From JAYKGU01 sp035285585 (GTDB lineage: Bacteria > Cyanobacteriota > Cyanobacteriia > CAKZMO01): a DNA stretch of 64,000 bases. This document shows, piece by piece, positions 17,219 through 27,368 of this stretch (the first letter of the stretch is position 1; each line of letters begins with the position of its first letter). The translations under genes and the position numbers were made by a program. Location: NCBI GenBank assembly GCA_035285585.1, contig JAYKGU010000089.1:1-64000 (forward strand), in the 5' to 3' direction. The notes below the pieces were generated by a model. The model was given only the letters and a program-made list of their open reading frames with translations. It ran no database searches and was not told the origin of the DNA.

Positions 17219-20200
17219 CTAGTTGCCGCCCGCCACCAAAACTTCTCCTTTAAGCATTCGCTGAGCCGCATCCAGCAACGCCTCTTCCAGATAGGGCTTG
17301 GTAAAGTAGCCCTTTGCCCCCAGTTGGATGGCCATCTGACGGTGGCGATCAGCTCCTCTAGAGGTGAGCATGGCAATGGGCAGGGTGTTGAGGGTCACAT
17401 CTTTTTGCAGGCGCGACAGCAGTTCTAGCCCATCCATACGGGGCATCTCAATATCACAGAACACTAGGTCGCAGGGCAGCCCCGACTTGAGCTTCTCCCA
17501 CGCCTCCTGGCCGTCGCGGGCCTGCTCCACCCGATACCCCACCTTGTTGAAAGTCATTGACAGCAACTCGCGGACGGTAATGGAATCATCCACAATCAGC
17601 ACCGTCGGCTCACTGGCAACCGCTGGTTCAGCAGGTATCATAGCCCCGTCATCAGCCTGATCCCACAGGGAACTGCCCGCCTCTCGACGAATACGGCCCA
17701 TCGACAGGTCAATAAGTTCTAGCACATCAGCGATCGGCATGATGCGGCCATCTCCCAGCACCGTTGCCCCAGCGATACCAGACGGCTTGGGAACAGGAGC
17801 CTCCAATTGTTTGATAACAATTTCTTGCTCGCCCAAAACCTGATCGACCTGCAATGCCAGGTAGTTTCCGGCACTACGGAGTACCACTACCGATATCACA
17901 TCCTCCTCCTGATTACCGCCGTAGACACTACCCCGGCCCAGGGAACGGTTGAACTTGAGCAGATCTGAGAGCGGCCGGAAAGGCAGCAAAATATCGCGCC
18001 ACAGAATGCAAGACCGGCCCTGGTCGTCGGTCTGAATCCGCTCTTTAGGCACATCGAGCATGTCTTCTACCCCATCCATGGGGAAGGCAATGCGCGCCCG
18101 GTTACTGACACAGAGCAGGGCTTTGGAGATACTCAGGGTCAGCGGCAGGCGGATGGTAAACGTGGTGCCCTGTCCCTGGGCGGAGTCAATATTGATGACA
18201 CCGCGAATTTCGTTGAGGCTGGTGCGCACCACGTCCATGCCAACGCCCCGTCCCGCAAAGTCATCCGCCTTGTCGCGGGTGCTAAACCCGTGGTGGAAGA
18301 GCAGATCATAGGTATCCAGGCGCGTCATCGTCTGGGCCTCTTCAGGTGTGATCAGTTTGCGTTCGATCGCCTTGCGCTTCACCCGATCAGAGTCAATACC
18401 GGCCCCATCGTCCGTTACGGAAATCACCGTCTGGTTCCCCTGGTGGAAGGTGCGAATGGTGATTTTACCAACGGCAGGTTTTCCAGCAGCCAGGCGTTCA
18501 TCTGGAGGTTCAATACCGTGGGTAATGGCGTTGTTAACCAGGTGCGTCATCGGGTCATAGAGCTGCTCCAGGATCATCTTGTCGATCAGAGTTTCCCGGC
18601 CTTCGACCAACAGCTCGGCCTGTTTGCCACATTTGATGGAAATATCCCGCACAGCTCGCGGCAGCCGATCGGCGGCCTGTCCGAAGGGCACCATGCGGGA
18701 GCGGGTTAACCCTTCCTGCAACTGAGTGGTCACCTGTCGGAACATCCGCGTAATCTGGTCGCTCTCGTCCACAACGAAGTCGATGTCAGAAGCCGATTCC
18801 CGCACCCGCACAATGAGTTCAATCATCTCCTGGGATAGGGTGTGGAAGCCGGTAAAGCGGTCCATTTCCAAAGCGTCGAAGCTGGCTCCGGTGGCGTGGG
18901 TCGCGTCAAAAGCTGCCATGTCAGGCCCCTGAGGCATCAGGTGGTGGCTGCGGCGGCTCGACAGCAGAGAGCTTTCCAGGAGCGATCGCTCGTACAGATC
19001 GCGCATCCGCTGCCCCACATCACTGAGCTGCTGCACCTGGTAGAGCAAATTGTCGAGAAACTGGCGCAGTCGCTCCTGGGACTGCTCCAGGCTGTTGCGG
19101 TTCACAACCAGTTCCCCGACCAGGTTGTTCAGGTTGTCGAGGTTTTTCACCGAAACTCGCATGGTCTGGTCGTTCAGCGCATTCCGGCGGCTCACCACCC
19201 GCCGGGCAGCAGCGGGTGCCCCCCGCAGCGACGACTTGGAGGCGGGCGAACCACCCAGGGTTTGATCCGCATCCTCCAGCAGCTTCTCTAGATCGGCAAA
19301 GTCATCCTCGGCTTCGACCGTAAAGCTATCCGTGGTATCGAGGTCATCCGCTCCTACCTCGGCATCCAGCCCAAGGCTAGCGGTGCCCGGATCGTCGAGC
19401 AGGGCATCCAGTTCAGCGAAGTCATCTCCAAAAGCGGTGCCAGTGACATACCCTCCAGCCTCGACGACTCTGGGAGTTGTCACGGGATCGTCGCTCCTGG
19501 TTGCGGGATCAGTGGCAGCGAGGGACTGATCGGCAGCTAGCAGCGCATCCAGGTCAGCAAAATCATCAGTAAAATCGGTGTCAGAGCTGGAAGGGAAGAC
19601 CTCAGCAGCAGGTTCTGATTCAAAAGTTGGCTCATCAGGGGCGATCGCCTGCTCCAGCGGTTCCACCGTTGCTTGGTTAAAAATCGCTTGCCCCTCATCT
19701 AAGCCAAAGGCGTCCGTTGGCACAGCCTCCTGCCCGTCAAAAAAGGCGTTAAGGTCGTCCATTTCAAAGGTGGCAGGCTCAAACCCATCCGTCGGATCAA
19801 CCACCGCATTGCTCAAGAGAGCGTCAAGGTCGTCCATGGCTCCAGTTGGCTCAAGGGCTGATTCCTCCAGATGGGAAGGTGCCACGGCGGGGGAGCCTTC
19901 TAACAGCGCATCCAGGTCGCCCATTGCATCGACGGCAGCATCCTCGTCTGCAGGTTGAGAAAATTCATCAGGAATTGCCGCTTCAAGCTGGGATCCGCCC
20001 CAGTCAAAATCATCTGCCGCTTCAATCCCGATGTCAGCACCAGAGCCTTCAGATTCAGAGCCCTCCGATTCAAAGCCAAAATCAGACTCAGCAACGGCTC
20101 CCTCCGATTCAAAGCCGAAGTCAAGCTCAGCGTCCTGTCCATCGAGAGCATCAGGGCTACCCCAATCCAGACCCAGGTCAGCTTCGGCGTCAGCTTCCGC

Positions 20201-23200
20201 ACTGCCCCAGTCAAAATCGAGGTCGGCTTCGGTACTGGGATGAGAACTGTCCCAACTCAGGCCAAGTTCAGGATCCGCTGCATCTGCTTCGGCGAGATCG
20301 ACAAGCCCCTCATCCGCAACGGTTGCCCCTTCTTCACCTAGGAAATCGAGGTTGAATTCGCTGTCCTCTGCAGCCATGGCCGAATCAAAGAGGGCTGAAG
20401 AATGATCGCCAGCATCCAGAGACAGATCGCTATCTCCACCATCTGCCTCAGATTCAACCAGATCAGACCCATCCAGGCCAGAGCCAAAGAGGGCATCCAG
20501 ATCCGCAAAGCCGCTATCTGACTGGTCTGCATCAGAAGCCAGAGCATCTTCAGTTCCAAAATCCAGCAAGTCATCTGGGAAATCGACATCGGTTGCAGCA
20601 CTGACCTCATCCGCACTGTTTGCCGGAACCTCTGGGGCATCGCCAAAGAAATCAGCAGCAGGGAAGTCCTGGAGGTCTTCCCCCACCGGAGCATCGGAGT
20701 TAGCGGGATGGAGGGTTGCTTCGTCCGAATCGAACAGGCTGCCGTCGTCAAACAATCCCTCACCGCTGGATAGGTCGGTTACGGTAGACAGGCCAGTGTC
20801 ACTGAACAGGTCTGCATCAGGGGAAGCGCTGGCATCGCTGAAAAGATCTTCATCGCCTGAGGTGCTGTCGCCAGCAAAAAGGTCTGGATCAGAGGCATCC
20901 GTCCCATCGAATAGATTCTCACCAAAAACACTACTGCTATCTAACAGATCGGCATCCAGATCGGCATCACCAAACAAGCCTGCCTCACTGGAGATATCGC
21001 TATCCTCCAAGAAACCTGTGTCCTCTTCATCAAAACCACCAGAAACGCCCGACAGGTTTGCATCACTAGCAGTATTGGTGTCGCCAAACAGGTCTGTTGA
21101 GCCCGTGGCATCAAAATCCTCGGACAAATCTGCCTCTGTAAGCAAGCCATCTAGAAACTGATCATCCGCAGAGGGCTGATCATCCTGCATCTCGCCCTCA
21201 AAAGCGATCCCCAGATCATCTTCCGACAGCTGCAGGTCAAAGCCTTCATTTACATCGACCTCTGGATCGGTATGCAAATCTGCGGATGCTCCCTCTGGCG
21301 ATCGCACATCCAAATCCTCATCAGAGGCGTAAGTGGCCGAAAGATCCAGACTCCCTAGTGCATCCGCAACATCCGTCCCCTCGACGCTGTCCCACGGATC
21401 TGCCGACATCTCTGCCAGTGCTGCTTCCCAGTCCAGCGATGGGGCATCGGCTTCGCCCTCCCCATCTTCCCCATCGATATTCGCTGCTTCAAACAGATCG
21501 GCCTCAGAGCCAGAGAGGGCTGCTTCCCAATCAGCATCGGTGGTTGTGCTATCGGTAAAGAAATCTCCCAGCTCAGATAGGCTCTCATCGGCAGGCGGCT
21601 CAGGCCAATCCGGTGCAGGGGCGAGTTCTGTAGGGGCGAGTTCTGCAGGGGCGATCGCCTCAGGCTCTTCCTCCAGGGAATCAGTAACCCTCTGCTCGGA
21701 CTCTCTGCCATTGGTCTCCAGCTCGACCGTGTTCAGCAGGGCAGAAATGTCGTCGTCATCACTGGCCTTAGAGGCGGCAGCGGGCGGTGTCGGGTCTTGA
21801 TCAAACAGCAGGTCTGAAAAATCATTAATATCTTCTAGCTCAAGACCATCCGAGAGCAGATCTGCATCACCGCTGACTGGCTCATCCTGCCAGTCGAGGT
21901 CCAAATCAGACGCCTCATATTCAAACAAATCGGCGAGGCTGTTAAGCTCAGCAGCGCCCACCTCCGGCCCCCCTTTTAGCATGGGATGCGCCTGGGGTGA
22001 GTCACCAGCGAAATCACCGGAGTCAAACAGATTTGCGGCTGGATGGGCCGCAGGGGTATCTGCCTGGGCCGGAGCAGCATCGACGGTTGCGGGCGTTTGG
22101 GAGGGTACCTCAGCCGTGAACCAATTATCGGCTTCCTCCAGCTCAACGGAGGGAGATTCCAGTTCGCTGAGGGCATCGCTCAAGCCAAAATCGGCGGTTG
22201 AGCTTGGCTCGTCGGTAAAAAATAGGTCATCTGCTGCGATCGCGTCAGCATCGGGCAGGTCGGTACTGGTCAAATCCAGGTCGACAATTCCCAGGTCATC
22301 CAAGCCCAGATCGTCCAAAATATCATCCACCGATTCAGCCGGTTCTGGCTCGTCAGGTCGCATGGCGGCCAGGGCATCGCTGATGACAATTTCGTGGGGG
22401 CGGCCTGTCAACACCAGCTCCTGGGCCTGCTTCAGGTCACGAATAATCACTGGAGCCAGGGATCGGTAGGTGTTGTCGGGGCTGGCGATCGCCTGACGGG
22501 CCACCTCCGCCAGATGGCTCCAACCCTGGGGCAGCTCAAAGGAATCACCCGCCTGGGATAGGCTGCGGCAAATGTTCTGTAGAGCTTGCCGCGTCTCGGC
22601 GTGATCAGGCTGCTTGAATAGCTGCAGCATTTCGCGCAATCGGGCCGGGACATCGCTCTGGAAGAAAAGCTGGAGGGCACTTTCTTCGGGCACCCTGGCG
22701 ATCGCAGGCGAGGCAGCCGGTGATTTTGAAGCTGCCACGGGCTGGAGCGAGAGGTTGACCTCCTCCGGAGGAACGCCGCCCGCCTGACTCACTAGGCGGC
22801 TCAGGTGCTCATTGAGCTGGGTGAAGACCGGCTCAACTTCTGCCATCACTTCACTGGATTTGTCTTCCGTCAGCCCAAACGGCCCCTGAAGCTGCTCCAG
22901 CAATTCCTGAAGTGTGTCAAACACCCGCAGAAAAAGGGATTCTAATGTCTGGTCGACCTGAACCGGGCATTCCTTTAAAACTTTGAAATAATCTTCCAGG
23001 CGGTGCGAGGTTTGCTGGATACTATCCAACCCCAGCATGGCCGCGCCCCCTTTTACCGAGTGGGCGGCCCGGAAAACCTCACTAATCATTTCCGGGTCGG
23101 CGATAGTGCTCTGCAAACTGAGCAATCCCTGTTCAATGGTATTGAGGTGGTCTTTTGCCTCCTCAATGAAATAGCCCATGATCCGCTGCTGCTGTTCCGA

Positions 23201-23206
23201 CTGCAT
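17219..23206 (-). CDS. hmpE: HmpE/PilL-type CheA hybrid histidine kinase with extreme acidic linker
   Basis: 1995 residues. Order: HPt domain with the phospho-acceptor in AAHSVKGGAAML (H49); a second helical segment to about residue 270; an acidic, Ser/Asp/Leu-rich low-complexity region of about 1050 residues; then CheA dimerisation (from about 1340), ATPase (N box HLVNNAITHG about 1557, GRGVGMDVV), a CheW-like domain (about 1700-1815) and a C-terminal receiver (DDSITVREL, acceptor Asp in FCDIEMPRMDG about 1917, lysine in YFTKPY). It is the kinase of the Hmp system, which steers type IV pilus-driven movement in filamentous cyanobacteria (Synechocystis equivalents are PilL-N/PilL-C). It ends the hmpA-E series. 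The linker is far longer than in typical CheA proteins. Confidence 0.9.
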   Translation of the reverse strand: MQSEQQQRIMGYFIEEAKDHLNTIEQGLLSLQSTIADPEMISEVFRAAHSVKGGAAMLGLDSIQQTSHRLEDYFKVLKECPVQVDQTLESLFLRVFDTLQELLEQLQGPFGLTEDKSSEVMAEVEPVFTQLNEHLSRLVSQAGGVPPEEVNLSLQPVAASKSPAASPAIARVPEESALQLFFQSDVPARLREMLQLFKQPDHAETRQALQNICRSLSQAGDSFELPQGWSHLAEVARQAIASPDNTYRSLAPVIIRDLKQAQELVLTGRPHEIVISDALAAMRPDEPEPAESVDDILDDLGLDDLGIVDLDLTSTDLPDADAIAADDLFFTDEPSSTADFGLSDALSELESPSVELEEADNWFTAEVPSQTPATVDAAPAQADTPAAHPAANLFDSGDFAGDSPQAHPMLKGGPEVGAAELNSLADLFEYEASDLDLDWQDEPVSGDADLLSDGLELEDINDFSDLLFDQDPTPPAAASKASDDDDISALLNTVELETNGRESEQRVTDSLEEEPEAIAPAELAPTELAPAPDWPEPPADESLSELGDFFTDSTTTDADWEAALSGSEADLFEAANIDGEDGEGEADAPSLDWEAALAEMSADPWDSVEGTDVADALGSLDLSATYASDEDLDVRSPEGASADLHTDPEVDVNEGFDLQLSEDDLGIAFEGEMQDDQPSADDQFLDGLLTEADLSEDFDATGSTDLFGDTNTASDANLSGVSGGFDEEDTGFLEDSDISSEAGLFGDADLDADLLDSSSVFGENLFDGTDASDPDLFAGDSTSGDEDLFSDASASPDADLFSDTGLSTVTDLSSGEGLFDDGSLFDSDEATLHPANSDAPVGEDLQDFPAADFFGDAPEVPANSADEVSAATDVDFPDDLLDFGTEDALASDADQSDSGFADLDALFGSGLDGSDLVESEADGGDSDLSLDAGDHSSALFDSAMAAEDSEFNLDFLGEEGATVADEGLVDLAEADAADPELGLSWDSSHPSTEADLDFDWGSAEADAEADLGLDWGSPDALDGQDAELDFGFESEGAVAESDFGFESEGSESEGSGADIGIEAADDFDWGGSQLEAAIPDEFSQPADEDAAVDAMGDLDALLEGSPAVAPSHLEESALEPTGAMDDLDALLSNAVVDPTDGFEPATFEMDDLNAFFDGQEAVPTDAFGLDEGQAIFNQATVEPLEQAIAPDEPTFESEPAAEVFPSSSDTDFTDDFADLDALLAADQSLAATDPATRSDDPVTTPRVVEAGGYVTGTAFGDDFAELDALLDDPGTASLGLDAEVGADDLDTTDSFTVEAEDDFADLEKLLEDADQTLGGSPASKSSLRGAPAAARRVVSRRNALNDQTMRVSVKNLDNLNNLVGELVVNRNSLEQSQERLRQFLDNLLYQVQQLSDVGQRMRDLYERSLLESSLLSSRRSHHLMPQGPDMAAFDATHATGASFDALEMDRFTGFHTLSQEMIELIVRVRESASDIDFVVDESDQITRMFRQVTTQLQEGLTRSRMVPFGQAADRLPRAVRDISIKCGKQAELLVEGRETLIDKMILEQLYDPMTHLVNNAITHGIEPPDERLAAGKPAVGKITIRTFHQGNQTVISVTDDGAGIDSDRVKRKAIERKLITPEEAQTMTRLDTYDLLFHHGFSTRDKADDFAGRGVGMDVVRTSLNEIRGVINIDSAQGQGTTFTIRLPLTLSISKALLCVSNRARIAFPMDGVEDMLDVPKERIQTDDQGRSCILWRDILLPFRPLSDLLKFNRSLGRGSVYGGNQEEDVISVVVLRSAGNYLALQVDQVLGEQEIVIKQLEAPVPKPSGIAGATVLGDGRIMPIADVLELIDLSMGRIRREAGSSLWDQADDGAMIPAEPAVASEPTVLIVDDSITVRELLSMTFNKVGYRVEQARDGQEAWEKLKSGLPCDLVFCDIEMPRMDGLELLSRLQKDVTLNTLPIAMLTSRGADRHRQMAIQLGAKGYFTKPYLEEALLDAAQRMLKGEVLVAGGN

Positions 23207-23329
23207 TGCAGTACCCCCAACTCGTTTGAGTAAGACACTTAGGCCGTGTCATCCGAGAAAACACAACCTTGCACGAAAGGAATGAGTCTAATGTACCCGC
23301 TTTCCCACTGATTCCGATCGGGTCTACCC

Positions 23330-26230
23330 TTAACGCGATTCTCCGGATTCAACCTTAAATCGCTCTACTGAATTCAGCAGGTCGCGGGCAACCCCCACCA
23401 GATTTTGTAGAGACCCTGATACGCGCTGTGCCTCCTGAGAGGTCTCCTGGGCCGTTAGCTCAACAGATTGCATCACCTGAGCCACGGCACGGGAAGTTTC
23501 TGTCTGCTCGACCGTATCTGCTGTAATCGAGCGCACCAGAGCGTCGATACGGTTGGACACCTGAATGATGTCTTCGAGCGATCGCTTCGCCTGTTCCGCC
23601 AGTCGGGTGCCCTCGATCACCTGTTGGGTGCCCTCCTCCATGGCGGTCATCACCGAGCCGGTTTCGCTCTGAATTTGCAGCACGATTTGCTCGATTTCCT
23701 TCGACGCTTTGGCGGCCCGGTCGGCCAACTGACGCACCTCATCGGCCACGATGGCAAACCCACGTCCCGCTTCCCCTGCACGGGCGGCCTCAATACTGGC
23801 GTTGAGGGCCAGCAGGTTGGTACGGGAAGCAATTTGGGAAATCAACGCCACAATTTTAGAAATTTCTTGAGACGATTCCGCCAGCCGCTTCACCTTGCGG
23901 GTAGTTTCTGCCACCGTTTCCCGAATTTGCAGAATCCCGGACACGGTGCGCTCCACCGCTTCCCCACCCTTGAGAGCGGTGGCCGATGCCGACCGGGCCA
24001 CCTCCTCCGCCTCGCGGGCGCTTTCTGCCACCCGCTGAATGGAGTTGGTCATCACCTGCACCGAGTTGAGGGTCACCGCCAGCTCCTCGGCCTGCCGCAG
24101 GGCGTCGGAGGAGAGCGATCGCGCGAAGATTTCATTCTCGGTAGAGCCTTTGCTCACCTGACGGGCGGCCTGCTTCACCTGCTGGACAATTTCCCGCAGG
24201 TTTTGGATGGTGAGGTTAAACGAATCGGCAACCGCGCCCAGCACGTCCGCCGTCACCTCTGCCTGCACCGTCAGGTCACCCCGCGCTGCCCCTTCCACAT
24301 CGTCCAGGAGGCGAATCACCTGCCGCTGCAGGTCTTCCTTGGCCTGCTCTTGCTCTTCGGCCTTGCGCTGGGCTTCGCTAGTGGTGGTCAGGATCACCCG
24401 CGCCATCTGGTTAAACTCCGCCGCCAGTCGCCCAAACTCATCCTCAGAGTAAACCGTCGCCCGCGCCCCCAGATTTCCCTGGGATACCGACTCAAACTGC
24501 TTATGCAGCTCGCCAACGGTCTTGTCTACTGAACGGTAGGCCGCATGGCCCAGGGCGTAAGATGTACCCGCTCCGGCGATCGCCGCCACCACCGTCATCA
24601 CCCAGCCCGTATTCGTGACGGCGCTCCGATCTTCCGGCTCTACCATGCTAGCGGTGCCGTAGCTCACTGCCGCCACGGCGATCGCCGACACCAGGCCGGT
24701 CACCCCAGCCACTACAAACCGCTTGGTTGCCAGAGAAGCATTCTCCAGGGGAGCCAGCCAGCCCTGTTCTACCGTTACCTCCGGCTCGGTGCTGACAGTA
24801 CCCGACTGGGCAAAGGTGGGCAGTTGATCCGCTGTGCCTGCGATCGTAAAGACTTCCTCATCACGAATCAAAGACTGATCAACGAACTCCTCCGAGTCAA
24901 ACCCAATTTCACTGGTGCTGGTCGCGCTGCCATTGCTGACGCTACCGGAGCTACCCGCCGTCGGGTTAGCAAACCCCGCCGAGTTCTCTGACAGCTCAAA
25001 GTCTGGCAGGTTGCTCAGATCATCAAATTCATCGAACTCGTCCAGGAAGTCAAAGCTGCCAGCATCACGGCCCGTGCCTGGCGATTCGGTGTCGCTGAGC
25101 GAGGGGTCTTCACTGGTGGAGAAGGTACCCGGCTCGAAGTCATCAAAGGCGCTGCTGTCAAAATCTTGCTGGTCAAAGGCGTCATCAAAGGGGGTGGCGC
25201 GATCGCCCTCATAGCCGTTGCTGTCGTAGGAGTAGTGCTGCTGATCCTCAAAGTCGTAGGCCCCGCTGTCTAACGCATCTTCTTGGGTAAAGGTATCGAC
25301 CGCCTCTACTGAAGCCCCATATCGCCCACCGCTAGAGGAGTACGCCTCATCCATCTCCCCCTGTTCGGTGCTTTCTGGCATCATGAACAGGGTTTCGTCT
25401 TCCGAGGAACGACGCTGAGCCGCAGGCCGAGACGGCAGCGGCGCATCTAGAGATTGGTCATCTACAAATGTCGGCTCGCCCGTGGTTGGTGGGGATGAGC
25501 CACTTCCAAAATCGTCTTCTGGAAAGGGAGCCGCAAACGGATCATCGACCTCCGTAACGTCTGAGTAATCAGGGAGGTCAGGCATCCCATTATCCAGGCT
25601 AAAGGGATCGGCGGTACCAGCCCCAGGATAATCGTCGCCCTGATCCCCAACTCCGTGATCCCCAAAGGGATTGGCAAAGACTTCGTCATCGTCGAGGGCA
25701 TCAGCCCCTGCAAAGTCGTCATCCACGGCAAACGGATCGGCTGCTGCCCCTACCCCGTCCGATGACTGGTCATTGTCCAGATTGAAGTTGTCTAAGTCGA
25801 AGGCATCGCCCTCAAACAGCTCTTCGTCATCGCCTGCCTGCCCCCCCGACGACCAGTCATCCTCACGGACGGTTTCGTCCAGAAAATCAGGGGTATCGTC
25901 GAAGTTGACCCCCTCCAGTTCTGCATCGGTCAGGGGCGCGCCGCCCCCAACGCCACCAAACTGCTCGGCATAAGCCAGCCCGTTATTGGCGTAGTCAATG
26001 TACTCTTGATCGGAAGTCAGGCTAATGACCGCCTCGTACTGCTCGCGTGCGACGTCGTATCGGTGTAGGCCATAGCAATAGATATGTCCCTTTAGTAGAC
26101 GCACACTGACATCATCAGGGTAGCTGTCGGCCAACCGATCGATGGTTGCAGCGGCTTCTTCATAGTTACCCTGCATGTACGACTTTTCTGCCTGTTGATA
26201 TTCCTGTGCGCTCTCGGTACCTAATCCCAT
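23330..26230 (-). CDS. hmpD: HmpD/PilJ-type methyl-accepting chemotaxis protein
   Basis: About 966 residues from the ATG at 26230. Residues 1-75 form a TPR-like helical pair (YMQGNYEEAAATIDRLAD). A roughly 400-residue acidic Asp/Ser/Phe-rich linker follows, then two membrane helices (about 503-525 and 542-562), HAMP, and a signalling domain with the conserved hairpin tip (LLALNASIEAARAGE, GRGFAIVADEVRQLA). The large N-terminal part lies before the first membrane helix and so is probably cytoplasmic, as in PilJ-like proteins of filamentous cyanobacteria. It presumably feeds HmpE via HmpC. The acidic linker mirrors that of HmpE. Confidence 0.9.
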   Translation of the reverse strand: MGLGTESAQEYQQAEKSYMQGNYEEAAATIDRLADSYPDDVSVRLLKGHIYCYGLHRYDVAREQYEAVISLTSDQEYIDYANNGLAYAEQFGGVGGGAPLTDAELEGVNFDDTPDFLDETVREDDWSSGGQAGDDEELFEGDAFDLDNFNLDNDQSSDGVGAAADPFAVDDDFAGADALDDDEVFANPFGDHGVGDQGDDYPGAGTADPFSLDNGMPDLPDYSDVTEVDDPFAAPFPEDDFGSGSSPPTTGEPTFVDDQSLDAPLPSRPAAQRRSSEDETLFMMPESTEQGEMDEAYSSSGGRYGASVEAVDTFTQEDALDSGAYDFEDQQHYSYDSNGYEGDRATPFDDAFDQQDFDSSAFDDFEPGTFSTSEDPSLSDTESPGTGRDAGSFDFLDEFDEFDDLSNLPDFELSENSAGFANPTAGSSGSVSNGSATSTSEIGFDSEEFVDQSLIRDEEVFTIAGTADQLPTFAQSGTVSTEPEVTVEQGWLAPLENASLATKRFVVAGVTGLVSAIAVAAVSYGTASMVEPEDRSAVTNTGWVMTVVAAIAGAGTSYALGHAAYRSVDKTVGELHKQFESVSQGNLGARATVYSEDEFGRLAAEFNQMARVILTTTSEAQRKAEEQEQAKEDLQRQVIRLLDDVEGAARGDLTVQAEVTADVLGAVADSFNLTIQNLREIVQQVKQAARQVSKGSTENEIFARSLSSDALRQAEELAVTLNSVQVMTNSIQRVAESAREAEEVARSASATALKGGEAVERTVSGILQIRETVAETTRKVKRLAESSQEISKIVALISQIASRTNLLALNASIEAARAGEAGRGFAIVADEVRQLADRAAKASKEIEQIVLQIQSETGSVMTAMEEGTQQVIEGTRLAEQAKRSLEDIIQVSNRIDALVRSITADTVEQTETSRAVAQVMQSVELTAQETSQEAQRVSGSLQNLVGVARDLLNSVERFKVESGESR

Positions 26231-26273
26231 TTGCTTTCCCCTGCCCTGTGCGAGCTTCAAGTTGTCTGGATGC

Positions 26274-26804
26274 CTATGTTGCCCATCGCGCCGATCGTAG
26301 GATCGCAACTTGATCAAGAAGGCGAAGGACGCGATCGCCCGCTTCGCCAAATGACCACTCTCCCCTCAAAAATGGAGCCATGCTGTCAGGAGCATTGGCA
26401 GACATCTGAATTTCATCAATATCGAGCCAATCCATACCAATAATATGGTCAACTGCTAGACCTAACATAATGTCCTGATCTTCAACGGCGATCACCGGAA
26501 TTTCAGAGCGATCGGTGGAAAGCGATGAAGACCCACTGAGAAACTGGCCCAAATCTGCAACCCAAATGACGCGCCCCCGAACGTTGAGGGTGCCCAACAG
26601 CAACGGCGAAATGTTCGGGATCGGCGTGATCCGCTCCGGAGACGGAGAAATCACCTCCCGAATTCCCGTTGCAGGCAGGGCAAACTCCTCCCCGGATGCG
26701 GTGAGAAATCTTAAATGCAGTTCGCCCTCTGGGCTTTCAAGCTCCTGAAATTCAGGTACCTGCTCTTGCCCTTTGCCGGTTAAAAAATCTGGATTGCCAA
26801 CCAT
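26274..26804 (-). CDS. hmpC: HmpC/PilI-type CheW adaptor
   Basis: 176 residues from the ATG at 26804. One CheW domain is visible: an LHLRFLTASGEEFALP strand pair, then the PNISPLLLGTLNVRGRVIWVADL core and the DIMLGLAVDHIIGM segment. CheW links receptor (HmpD) and kinase (HmpE), which are the next two genes downstream. The gap to hmpD is 43 bases, consistent with one transcript. Confidence 0.9.
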   Translation of the reverse strand: MVGNPDFLTGKGQEQVPEFQELESPEGELHLRFLTASGEEFALPATGIREVISPSPERITPIPNISPLLLGTLNVRGRVIWVADLGQFLSGSSSLSTDRSEIPVIAVEDQDIMLGLAVDHIIGMDWLDIDEIQMSANAPDSMAPFLRGEWSFGEAGDRVLRLLDQVAILRSARWAT

Positions 26805-26871
26805 GACTTTGACATATCACGCCAACCCGACGTTATTCAGTATTAACCAAATCTAACAATAATCAAAAATA

Positions 26872-27237
26872 TTAACCCCGTAGCAACTGTTTGACTGTAC
26901 CCACAAGTTCAGTCGGTTGAAACGGTTTCGCAATGTAGGCATCTGCACCCTGCTTCATGCCCCAATAGCGATCGAATTCTTCACCCTTAGAGGAACACAT
27001 TACCACTGGAACGTCCTGAGTTTTAGGATCGGCTTTAAGTCGCCGACACACCTCATACCCATTCATCCGTGGCATCACAATGTCGAGCACCACTAAGTCT
27101 GGAAGATGACCCTGGATCTGTTCGAGTGCTTCCACCCCATCACTGGCGACCGTAACCGTTAGGCCGCTTCCCTTCAGCAAGTCGGTAATCATCTCCCGCT
27201 GCGTTGGGCTGTCTTCGACCACTAGAACTGTACTCAT
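26872..27237 (-). CDS. hmpB: HmpB/PilH-type single-domain response regulator (CheY-like)
   Basis: 121 residues, one receiver domain: acidic pocket EDS (8-10), acceptor D52 in LDIVMPRMNG, the Ser/Ser-Lys segment (about 82-84) and K104 in YIAKPF. It has no output domain, as expected for a CheY that shuttles phosphate between kinase and pilus machinery. The ATG at 27237 is used; an open extension to 27282 lacks domain character. It lies between hmpA and hmpC, with a 131-base gap to hmpA. Confidence 0.9.
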   Translation of the reverse strand: MSTVLVVEDSPTQREMITDLLKGSGLTVTVASDGVEALEQIQGHLPDLVVLDIVMPRMNGYEVCRRLKADPKTQDVPVVMCSSKGEEFDRYWGMKQGADAYIAKPFQPTELVGTVKQLLRG

Positions 27238-27368
27238 ACGTTTTATACCTGCCATTTTGAAGAATCCGCACAGGGACGACACACCTTAACAATTTTTTAA
27301 TCCCTGCGGTGAACGAGTGGGTTGGGGCACCCGCCATTGGATAGAGATTAGCCTACTCTTATTCTTGA

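Noticed and set aside
23468..24532. 354-codon open frame on the plus strand
   Set aside because: Antisense shadow of the conserved hmpD signalling domain; Leu/His/Arg-rich, no domain.
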